DNA from: DASPXY01 sp038227745
Lineage (GTDB): Bacteria > Planctomycetota > Planctomycetia > Gemmatales > Gemmataceae
Assembly (NCBI GenBank): GCA_038227745.1
Contig: JBBRPS010000719.1
Span: 1 to 5,189, forward strand
Direction: 5' to 3'
DNA: 5,189 bases
Shown here: positions 1 through 5,189 of the stretch, in pieces
Numbering within the stretch: position 1 is the first letter of the stretch
Layout of the letters: each line of letters begins with the position of its first letter
The notes under the pieces: generated by a model
What the model saw: the letters and a program-made list of their open reading frames with translations, nothing else
Databases searched by the model: none
What the model was told of the DNA's origin: nothing
Made by a program: the position numbers and the translations under genes

Positions 1-2
1 AG

Positions 3-125
3 CGGGCGGAGTGCCAGGTGGGGCTGATGGTGTTGGTGCATAATCTGCTCACCCTGCTGGCCGAGGAGAAGAAGGCCACGGCGGCTGCGGACGCCGCCGT
101 AATCCCAGCAAAACTCGTCACCTGA
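3..125 (+). CDS. C-terminal end of an unidentified protein (possibly a transposase), truncated by the window edge
   Basis: Frame 3 is open from the left edge to a TGA at 123-125 and gives 40 residues. A hydrophobic helix-like stretch (VGLMVLVHNLLTLLAEE) is followed by a low-complexity Ala-rich tail. The other two plus frames stop at 25-27 and 41-43. Third positions in this frame are almost all G or C until the last few codons, as in the real genes of the window, which supports coding. The pattern of a Cys-Gln-Val-Gly-Leu-Met run followed by His-Asn-Leu-Leu resembles the terminal helix of some DDE transposases, but this is an impression and not an identification. The short direct repeats just downstream would suit a mobile-element edge, but I see no clear terminal inverted repeat. 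It converges on the SDR gene with a 75-bp gap. Any other protein ending in an amphipathic helix is possible. Confidence 0.5.
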   Translation, partial: RAECQVGLMVLVHNLLTLLAEEKKATAAADAAVIPAKLVT

Positions 126-139
126 AAGCTGGACGATCT

Positions 140-200
140 CTTACGCCGGCCGTTCGCCATGTGGGGTGACGTACCAGCCGGCTTACGCCGGCCGTTCGCC
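140..200. repeat. Two direct copies of a 19-bp GC-rich repeat, with a hairpin in the second
   Basis: The 19-mer cttacgccggccgttcgcc occurs identically at 140-158 and 182-200, starting 42 bp apart. The second copy ends at the base before the SDR stop codon (201-203). It is preceded by a further gccgg, so positions 177-192 form a perfect hairpin: gccggc (177-182), loop ttac, gccggc (187-192). The first copy lacks the left arm. No T-run follows the hairpin on either strand, so it is not a canonical intrinsic terminator, though it lies between convergent genes where one could act. The pattern fits a dispersed REP-like palindromic repeat. I infer this from the form, because there is only one locus to compare. 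Confidence 0.75.
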
Positions 201-1013
201 TCAGATCGTCACGGCGGTGAAGCCGCCGTCCACGACGATGTTCTGGCCGGTCACGAACGACGAGGCGCGGGGCGCTGCCAGCCAGACGACGGCGCCGGCG
301 AGTTCTTCCGGCTCGCCGAAGCGCGCCATCGGCGTGTGGTTGATGATCTGGGCGCCGCGCTCGGTGTAGCCGCCGTCCTCGCGCAAGAGCAGCGCCCGGT
401 TCTGCTCGGCGGGGAAGAAGCCCGGGCTGATGGCGTTGACGCGCACGCGCCGCGGCGCCCACTCGCGCGCCAGGAACTGTGTCAGGCTGAGGACCGCCGC
501 CTTGGCCGCCGAGTACGCCACCACCCGCGACAGCGGCGTCATCCCCGACAGCGACGCGATGTTGATGATGCTGCCCCCGCCCGTCGCCAGCATCGCCTCG
601 CCGAAGACCTGGCACGGCAGCAGCACTCCCCCCACGAGGTTCAGATCGAAGACGCCTTGCCACGCCGTCAGCGGCAGCCGGCAGAAGTCCGCGCCGGGCG
701 GGAGTGTCGCGTCGGGGCGGTTGCCGCCCGCGGCGTTGACGAGGACATTGACCGTCGCCCATTTGCCGGTGATGGCCTCTCGTGCCCGGGTGAGCGAGTC
801 GCGGTCGAGGGCGTCGGCGGCCTGGAAGAGGGCCTGGCCGCCCGCCGCCTCGATTCGACCGACGCGCGCCGCGCCGCGCCCCGCGTCCCGTCCGATGACC
901 GCCACGCGTGCCCCGGCGCCGGCCAGCGCCTCGGCCATCGCGCCCCCGAGGGTCCCCGTGCCGCCGACGACGACGGCCACCTCGTCCTTCAGACTGAACA
1001 GGTCGTTGTTCAT
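201..1013 (-). CDS. SDR-family oxidoreductase, probable D-mannonate oxidoreductase (fructuronate reductase) of the YjmF/UxuB SDR type
   Basis: This 270-residue classical short-chain dehydrogenase is full length for the family, cytosolic, with no signal peptide. Visible motifs are the glycine-rich cofactor loop GGTGTLGG (17-24), the acidic D67 after beta-3, NAAGG (93-97), the structural N125, and the catalytic set S154, Y167 and K171 in the YxxxK form. It ends in the usual FVTGQNIVVDGGF segment (253-265). R42 after the second beta strand suggests NADP(H), which is inference. The stretch from PGFFPAEQNR (197-206) through an RG motif to HTPMARFGEPEEL (226-238), together with the FSLKDEVAVVVGG start, matches what I know of the SDR-type D-mannonate oxidoreductases (Bacillus YjmF/UxuB), which interconvert D-mannonate and D-fructuronate in hexuronate catabolism. 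The exact substrate is not proven by sequence, and no other uronate genes are in the window. The ATG at 1013 gives the expected N terminus, but no clear Shine-Dalgarno precedes it. It lies 73 bp downstream of glgB on the same strand. Confidence 0.9.
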   Translation of the reverse strand: MNNDLFSLKDEVAVVVGGTGTLGGAMAEALAGAGARVAVIGRDAGRGAARVGRIEAAGGQALFQAADALDRDSLTRAREAITGKWATVNVLVNAAGGNRPDATLPPGADFCRLPLTAWQGVFDLNLVGGVLLPCQVFGEAMLATGGGSIINIASLSGMTPLSRVVAYSAAKAAVLSLTQFLAREWAPRRVRVNAISPGFFPAEQNRALLLREDGGYTERGAQIINHTPMARFGEPEELAGAVVWLAAPRASSFVTGQNIVVDGGFTAVTI

Positions 1014-1052
1014 GGTTCAGGCCCAGCGACGGCAAATCACCGCCCGTTTAGC

Positions 1053-1071
1053 CGCGGTTCGCAGAACCGCG
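1053..1071. other. Perfect 8-bp hairpin in the glgB-SDR gap, flanked by GTTTAG repeats
   Basis: The arms cgcggttc (1053-1060) and gaaccgcg (1064-1071) pair perfectly around a 3-base loop. GTTTAG occurs directly on both sides, at 1046-1051 and 1071-1076. The hairpin lies 16 bases past the glgB stop codon and 40 bases before the SDR start. It could attenuate or end glgB transcription, or protect a 3' end. No U-tract follows on the minus strand, so calling it an intrinsic terminator would overstate the evidence. It may equally be a dispersed palindromic repeat. Confidence 0.5.
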
Positions 1072-1086
1072 TTTAGAGCGGTTTAC

Positions 1087-3060
1087 TCAGGTCTTCGCGG
1101 CGACGAAGCGGAACAGCATCCCCTGCAGCGGCAGCAGCGGCGTGCGGATGCTGTGCTGGTGATGGAACGCCGGTTGCGGCACCGTCTCGTACTCGTTGAC
1201 CCAGTGGTGGCCGTTGCCGCCGAACTCGCGCGCGTCGGTGTCGAGCACCTTGTAATACCGCCCCGCGAACGGCACCCCCAGGCGGAACTCCGGGAAGTAC
1301 TGTCGCGACAGGTTGATCAGGTACACGACGAGATCGCGGTAGTGCCGGTCATAGCGGATGAAGGCGAGGATGCTCTGCAGCGGGTTCTGGCACTCGATCC
1401 ACTCGAAGCCGTTGGGGATGTTGTCGCCCTCGTGCATCGCCGGGATGTGGCGGTACACCTCGTTGAGGCGCTTGACGAACCACTGCAGCGCGCCGTGCAG
1501 GAAGTCCCAGGTGGAGTCCCACGGCAGCGCCTCCTCCGCGTTCCACTCGTTCTTCTGGCCGAACTCCTGCCCCATGAACAGCAGCTTCTTGTGCGGGTAG
1601 CCGAACTGCAGCAGGTAGAGCAGGCGGACATTGGCGAACTTGTCGAAGTCGCTCAGGTCCGGCGTCTTGTTCACCATCGTCCCCTTCATGTGGACCACCT
1701 CATCGTGGCACAGCGGCAGGAGGAAGTTCTCGGTGTGGTGGTACAGCAAGGGGTAGGTCAGGTCGTTGTAGACCTCGCTCCGTTTGGCGGCCGGGCAGCG
1801 GAAAAACTTCATCATGTGGGTGGTGCAGCCGAGGTCCCACTTGAAATCGAAGCCGTGGCCGCCGTGCTCCACCGGCCGCGTCACGCCGCTGGCGATGGTC
1901 GAGTCCTCGGCGATGAGCAGCGCCTCGGGATGCTCCTCCTTCAGCGCCCAGCACATCGACTGCATGAAGCGGAACCCCTCGGGGTTGTGACAGTTCCCGT
2001 ACCTCTGCAGGAACTCCCGGAACTCTTCTCGTTTGGCGAACTCGTAGTGGTGGAACTGCCCGGCGGCGTCGAAGCGGAAACCATCGACGTAGTATTCCTC
2101 GATCCAGTGGAACAGGCTGGAGATGAGGAAGCTCTTGACCTCGTTGCGGGCGAAGTCGAAGTAGTACGTGCCCCACGGCGTGTGCTTGCGCTCGGGGATG
2201 GGGCACTCGAACAGGTGGGCGTCGTTGTCGTAGGCGGCCAGCCCGGTCGCGTCGGTCGGGAAGTGGACGAGCACGACGTCGAGGAGCACGCCGATGCCGG
2301 CGCGGTGGAAGGCGTCGATCAGTTGCTTGAAGTCGGTCGGCGTCCCGAGGCGCGAGGTGGGGGCGTAGAAGCCGATGGCCTGGTAGCCCCACGAGGGGAC
2401 GTAGGGGTGCTCCACGATGCCCATCAGCTCGACGTGGGTGTACTCCATGTAGCGGACGTAGGGGACGAGCTCGTCGATCAGCTCGAGGTAGCTGAGGGGC
2501 CGGCCGTCCTTGAAGCGCCACGACAGCGGGTGGACCTCGTAGACGTTGAGCGGGCCGCCGAACTTGTCGGGCATGGGGACGCGCGGATGCTTGAACTCGT
2601 AGTAGGTTTCGCCGAAGATCGGCGTGCGGTGCCGGTCGTTCTGCAGCGCGCGCGCGAACGGATCGACGCGCAGGTCCCAGCCCTTGCCGGGCTTGTCGAG
2701 GGCGAACTTGTAGTAGAAGCCGTGGCCCAGCCCCGGGACGAAGCCTTCCCAGACGCCGGTACTGCCGCGGCGCTCCAGGGCGTGGGCGTGGACGTTCCAG
2801 CCGTTGAAACTGCCCACGACCGAGGCGCGCGCCGCATTGGGCGCCCAGACGGCGAAGCGGACGCCCCCCTCGACGAGGTGAGCGCCGAGGAAGTGATGGG
2901 CACGGCGGTGCTCGCCCATGTTGAACAGGTAGAGGTCGAGCTCGGGGATCGAGCCGGGCCGGGGGGCGACCGGGGGCGGCCCGTCGGTGGCCGGTTCCGC
3001 ACAAGTCCGTTCCGCGGTCGCGATGGACGGCCGAGAGGGGCGGGGATCGGTCTCGAGCAT
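1087..3060 (-). CDS. glgB: 1,4-alpha-glucan (glycogen) branching enzyme, GH13
   Basis: This 657-residue cytosolic enzyme cuts alpha-1,4 glucan chains and rejoins them as alpha-1,6 branches during glycogen synthesis. After a Pro/Ala-rich leader (about 1-38), the segment LDLYLFNMGEHRRAHHFLGAH (41-61) and an N-terminal CBM48-like beta domain (about 57-150, with FAVWAPNA and FNGW) precede the GH13 barrel. Conserved regions are all present: D261-VVLVH266 (region I), GFRFD331 with the nucleophile Asp (region II), IAED with the acid/base E385 (region III), and H452-D453-E454 (region IV). Family-typical stretches also include WGYQ (224-227), WGTYYFDFARNEV (296-308), GGHGFDFKWDLG (400-411) and KKLLFMGQEFGQKNEWN (491-507). 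An all-beta C-terminal domain follows to the end. The length is normal for a GlgB with a single N-terminal domain. The ATG at 3060 is chosen over upstream in-frame ATGs (such as 3189) because AGGAGG stands 7 bases before it and the upstream residues look random. No other glycogen genes are in the window. Confidence 0.97.
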   Translation of the reverse strand: MLETDPRPSRPSIATAERTCAEPATDGPPPVAPRPGSIPELDLYLFNMGEHRRAHHFLGAHLVEGGVRFAVWAPNAARASVVGSFNGWNVHAHALERRGSTGVWEGFVPGLGHGFYYKFALDKPGKGWDLRVDPFARALQNDRHRTPIFGETYYEFKHPRVPMPDKFGGPLNVYEVHPLSWRFKDGRPLSYLELIDELVPYVRYMEYTHVELMGIVEHPYVPSWGYQAIGFYAPTSRLGTPTDFKQLIDAFHRAGIGVLLDVVLVHFPTDATGLAAYDNDAHLFECPIPERKHTPWGTYYFDFARNEVKSFLISSLFHWIEEYYVDGFRFDAAGQFHHYEFAKREEFREFLQRYGNCHNPEGFRFMQSMCWALKEEHPEALLIAEDSTIASGVTRPVEHGGHGFDFKWDLGCTTHMMKFFRCPAAKRSEVYNDLTYPLLYHHTENFLLPLCHDEVVHMKGTMVNKTPDLSDFDKFANVRLLYLLQFGYPHKKLLFMGQEFGQKNEWNAEEALPWDSTWDFLHGALQWFVKRLNEVYRHIPAMHEGDNIPNGFEWIECQNPLQSILAFIRYDRHYRDLVVYLINLSRQYFPEFRLGVPFAGRYYKVLDTDAREFGGNGHHWVNEYETVPQPAFHHQHSIRTPLLPLQGMLFRFVAAKT

Positions 3061-3067
3061 GGGGGAA

Positions 3068-3073
3068 CCTCCT
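3068..3073 (-). promoter_or_regulatory. Strong Shine-Dalgarno site fixing the glgB start
   Basis: The minus strand reads AGGAGG here, 7 bases before the ATG at 3060-3058. It is a perfect consensus at good spacing. It rejects the longer reading frame that begins at 3189 and would add 43 residues without family similarity. Confidence 0.9.
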
Positions 3074-3170
3074 GGAGTGCGCGACGAGGCCGCATCGCAA
3101 CACCGTCCCTCGCGGGGCCGACGGCGGTGGGGTTTGCCGAGGTTGTGGCCAACCGGATCTGTTTTAGGGA

Positions 3171-3190
3171 AACCGCGGTGCGGTTGCACC
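3171..3190. other. Small overlapping hairpins in the phosphatase-glgB spacer
   Basis: The 234-bp spacer 3061-3294 holds no gene that I can support. Within it, aaccgc (3171-3176) pairs with gcggtt (3180-3185) around GGT. The overlapping ggtgc (3177-3181) pairs with gcacc (3186-3190) around a 4-base loop, so the two hairpins exclude each other. They lie 111-130 bases upstream of the glgB start and could sit in its leader. The core aaccgcg also occurs in the hairpin at 1053-1071. In such GC-rich DNA, short stems arise often by chance. I find no convincing -35/-10 promoter or terminator in the spacer. Confidence 0.3.
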
Positions 3191-3294
3191 CCGGGCAGGT
3201 GGGGGCCGCCGAGCCGAGATAGGTGACGCGGGAGAGAAGAATCGGGTCGAATGGGTACTCGCGGAGGTGGACCTGAGGTCGAAAAGGGAAGGGG

Positions 3295-4951
3295 TTAATT
3301 CCCTGCCCTGCCGAAGCACACCAGAGTGATGTCATCGTTCTGGCTGCAGCCGGAGGCGTGCCGCTTCACCTCCTGGATGAGACGTTCTCCTGTCGCGCGC
3401 GGGGAAAACCTCCCGCTCTGGAGGACGGCATGTATCCTTTTCGTTCTGAACTGGTGCCCCTGCGCGTCCATCGCCTCGGTGACGCCGTCACTGAACAGGA
3501 ACAGACCGTCCCCAGGCAGCAACTGGACTTCGCAGCGCGCGTACTCGTAGCCGTCGATGATGCCGATCGGCGGCCCGGCGACCTCGATAGGGGTAGCTTT
3601 TTCCACCTCGCCCGTGGCGTGACGGAAAAGCAGCGGCGAGGGGTGTCCGGCATTCACCAGTGTGGCGGTGTGCGTCGCGGGGTCGAGCACCACGGCGACC
3701 AGCGTCACGAACCTGTCCGACAGGGCCGCCCGCGTCATGAGGGCGTTGAGCTTGCTCACGGCGGCCGCCAGCTCGGTTTCGGTCTGCAGGCAAACACGCG
3801 TCTCGACGCTGAATTTGACCATGACCAGGGCGGCCGGCACGCCTTTGCCCGCGACGTCGCCGAGCAGAACGGCCAGGCGCTGTTGCGGCAGCGGGATGAA
3901 ATCGTAGTAGTCGCCGCCGATTTCCTGGGCCGATTCATAATGCGCGTAAAACTCGTAGCCGGGGACTTCCGGCAGGCGCTGGGGCAACAGGGCCCGCTGC
4001 ACCTGATGGGCCAGTTCCAGGTCCCGCTCGCGACGTTGATGGACCAGCGAGTCCCGGTGGAGACGGGCATTGCACAGGGCGATCGAGGCCTGACTGGCGA
4101 CCCCCAGCAGCAGATTCAGGTCATCCTGGGTGAACTTCGTTCTCGGCCCGTGGGTGTCCAGCTGGATGGCCCCCAGGGCCTGACCGTCCTGCGACCACAA
4201 CGGGGCACACATCAGCGAGCGGATGGGCAGGGCGCTGATGCTCTTGCTGTCGGGGAATTGCTGGGCCAGGTCGTTGCCGAGGATCGCTTCCACGTTCTCC
4301 AGACAGCGCCGGACGATGCTGGCGCTGAAGCGGGCATCGGCCTCCTGGCCGGGCTGGCGTGTCTTGAAGGCCCGGACGACCAGCGGGCCGGAAGGTTCGT
4401 CCCGCAAGAGGATGAAGCCGCGGTCGGCTTGCTTGAAGAGTTGGAACAGGTTCTCGACGATCCGAGGCAAGAGGGCATCCATGTCGAGGGTGTTGCTCAG
4501 GCTGTTGCTGATCTCCAGGATGACCCGCAGCTTTTCAGCCGGCTGGGCTTGCAGGGAATGGATGCTGCTCTCGTGGTCAATGGACACCTCCACGGAGAAA
4601 GAGTCTTCCGCGTCCTCGTGGAACGTGCAGCCGAAGTCGCAGATGCGGATGCGGTCGTCGCTCCGGAGACGAGTGCGGCCCGGGAGCAGCTTGCGGTCGT
4701 TGACGTAAGTGCCGTTGCGGCTGCTGCCCCCCCTGCCCGTCGCCGTCCTCGATGTAATACTTGCCCCCGACACAGGCGATGATGGCGTGCCTCCGACTGA
4801 CACTCTCGGTCTGGCCGAGGGCTTTGCGGCGGACCATCGTCTCGTTGATGACAACGTCACACCCGGCATCCCGGCCAAGGACAATCTTGTCACTCTGGAG
4901 GGGCAGACGCAGGCCTTGTTTGGCCCCGGTCAGAAGAAGGAGGCTCGCCAT
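3295..4951 (-). CDS. FHA-GAF-SpoIIE (PP2C-type) protein serine/threonine phosphatase, with a one-base frameshift in the FHA domain
   Basis: With one base removed from the G7 run at 4727-4733, this reads as a 551-residue soluble signalling phosphatase. Numbering below is of that repaired protein. An N-terminal FHA domain (about 1-105; phosphothreonine recognition) shows GR at 26-27, SVSRRHA at 50-56 and, after the frame change, SSRNGTYVN at 76-84. A GAF sensor domain (about 140-298) follows, then a helical linker with the ELAHQVQRALLP signature typical of RsbU/SpoIIE proteins. The PPM-type phosphatase domain (about 322-548) has the metal-binding motifs GGDYYDF (345-351), DVAGKG (365-370), SDGVTE (487-492) and NDDIT (538-542). 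Members of this class dephosphorylate anti-anti-sigma or other phosphoproteins in response to a sensed signal. The ATG at 4951 starts the FHA fold exactly and has GGAG 8 bases upstream. As sequenced, translation from 4951 leaves the phosphatase frame at residue 75. The alternative GTG at 4893 would give 56 nonsense residues. It may be a real mutation, phase-variable, or a sequencing error. The substrate and ligand are unknown. Confidence 0.9.
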
Positions 4952-4959
4952 GGTAGGAT

Positions 4960-4963
4960 CTCC
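4960..4963 (-). promoter_or_regulatory. Shine-Dalgarno site for the phosphatase, supporting the start at 4951
   Basis: The minus strand reads GGAG here, 8 bases before the ATG at 4951-4949. The residues after this ATG (MASLLLL, then GR 25 residues in) fit the first strands of an FHA domain. The in-frame extension up to 5167 runs through inverted-repeat DNA and does not look like protein. Confidence 0.7.
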
Positions 4964-5010
4964 AGCACGAAGGCACGGGCAGAACAAGCCATCTCGTCCG
5001 ATGACGCGGT

Positions 5011-5149
5011 GGATTGATATTACCGCGGCAAGGAAGGTGGTCACGTAGGCCGGCTCTCCTGAGCCGTCTTCCTTCTCGCTTCCCTCGTCCGGACGGCTCG
5101 GGAGAGCCGTCCTATGTGAGCTTCTTTCGTGCCGGCGTAATATTACTCC
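5011..5149. repeat. Long imperfect inverted repeat upstream of the phosphatase gene (MITE- or REP-like)
   Basis: Arms 5011-5068 and 5092-5149 pair along 58 positions, with 46 Watson-Crick matches by my hand count, around a 23-base pyrimidine-rich centre. The inner 28 positions (5041-5068 with 5092-5119) are the best conserved, with 25 matches. Each inner arm is itself a hairpin: cggctc-tcct-gagccg (5051-5066) and cggctc-ggga-gagccg (5094-5109). The outer parts contain GATATTAC on the left and the palindrome GTAATATTAC on the right. The element encodes nothing recognisable and sits 59 bp upstream of the phosphatase start, so it probably lies in its promoter or leader. Its form suggests a small non-autonomous mobile or REP-like element. 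That is inference, since a single copy is visible and no target-site duplication is obvious. Confidence 0.75.
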
Positions 5150-5152
5150 GGC
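5131..5152. other. Near-perfect 22-bp palindrome with TAATATTAC in its centre
   Basis: The sequence gccgg (5131-5135), a central GTAATATTAC (5137-5146, itself a perfect palindrome) and ccggc (5148-5152) are symmetric, with one mismatched pair at 5136/5147. It overlaps the right outer arm of the longer inverted repeat. It is the most conspicuous AT island in this GC-rich region, so it could be a protein-binding site, a cruciform, or part of a promoter -10 region. Confidence 0.6.
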
Positions 5153-5174
5153 AGGAAAGCTCCTCACGGTAGCC

Positions 5175-5189
5175 CGCCGCTCCGCGGCG
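5175..5189. other. GC-rich hairpin reaching the window edge
   Basis: The arms cgccgc (5175-5180) and gcggcg (5184-5189) pair perfectly around TCC. The right arm ends at the last base of the window, so the stem may continue (a following ggct would extend it against agcc at 5171-5174). It is another short palindrome in the same non-coding region. I cannot tell whether it is a terminator or a dispersed repeat. Confidence 0.4.

Noticed and set aside
3061..3189. Longer GlgB starting at the ATG at 3189
   Set aside because: The consensus AGGAGG lies 7 bases before the ATG at 3060, and the extension has no similarity to GlgB N termini.
430..3222. A 930-codon open frame on the plus strand, antisense to the SDR and glgB genes
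   Set aside because: It lies opposite two genes with full catalytic motifs. Its composition (Val/Arg/Glu/Ala-rich, no motifs) is what the complement of a high-GC3 gene gives.
3286..3303. gggaa/ttccc stem around the phosphatase stop codon as a terminator
   Set aside because: The stem is only 5 bp, overlaps the stop codon, and has no T-run after it on the minus strand.
3358..4782. A 474-codon open frame on the plus strand opposite the phosphatase
   Set aside because: It is the complementary shadow of a gene with clear GAF and SpoIIE motifs, and shows no domain of its own.
3295..4893. Phosphatase starting at the GTG at 4893
   Set aside because: The first 56 residues would be a wrong-frame reading of the FHA domain. 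The true FHA residues appear in the other frame with an ATG and RBS at 4951.
5015..5025. Possible -10 box TAATAT on the minus strand (5022-5017) for the phosphatase
   Set aside because: It matches the consensus at only four of six bases, no -35 box is found at suitable spacing, and the AT-rich core is explained by the inverted repeat. It is too weak to annotate as a promoter.
4952..5167. N-terminal extension of the phosphatase up to 5167
   Set aside because: The 72 extra residues run through the inverted repeat and have no recognisable fold. The ATG at 4951 has an RBS and starts the FHA domain.

Overview
The window is GC-rich DNA with a strong preference for G or C at third codon positions. 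It carries three complete genes, all on the minus strand, plus the tail of a fourth gene on the plus strand. I infer a Planctomycetota bacterium, probably Gemmata-like. The reasons are the FHA-GAF-SpoIIE phosphatase architecture, the high GC, the loosely spaced same-strand genes, and the short GC-rich palindromic repeats between genes. No rRNA or other taxonomic marker is present, so this is only a working assignment.

Layout from left to right. Positions 3-125 (+) are the last 40 codons of an unidentified protein, possibly a transposase. Positions 126-200 are a convergent intergenic gap holding two copies of a 19-bp direct repeat, the second copy ending at the base next to the following stop codon. 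Positions 201-1013 (-) encode a short-chain dehydrogenase of the SDR type known for D-mannonate/fructuronate oxidoreduction. A 73-bp gap (1014-1086) contains a perfect 8-bp hairpin flanked by GTTTAG repeats. Positions 1087-3060 (-) encode a 1,4-alpha-glucan (glycogen) branching enzyme, GlgB, with a textbook Shine-Dalgarno site. Positions 3061-3294 are a spacer with a small hairpin and no recognisable gene. Positions 3295-4951 (-) encode a serine/threonine phosphatase of the FHA-GAF-SpoIIE/PP2C type, whose FHA domain is split by a one-base frameshift in a run of seven G. Positions 4952-5189 are the upstream region of that gene. They contain a long imperfect inverted repeat (about 58-bp arms), whose inner part forms nested hairpins and whose outer end carries the palindrome GTAATATTAC, followed by a further hairpin cut off by the window edge.

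In transcription order the genes run phosphatase, glgB, SDR, with gaps of 234 and 73 bp, so tight operon coupling is not evident. Two of them act on carbohydrates (glycogen branching, and hexonate/hexuronate redox). The third is a signalling phosphatase of the kind that controls partner-switching or phospho-threonine circuits. A functional link between the phosphatase and the carbohydrate genes is possible but rests only on adjacency.

I do not see a convincing new multi-gene system. The observations most worth following up are the homopolymer frameshift inside the FHA domain and the nested inverted repeat just upstream of the same gene.
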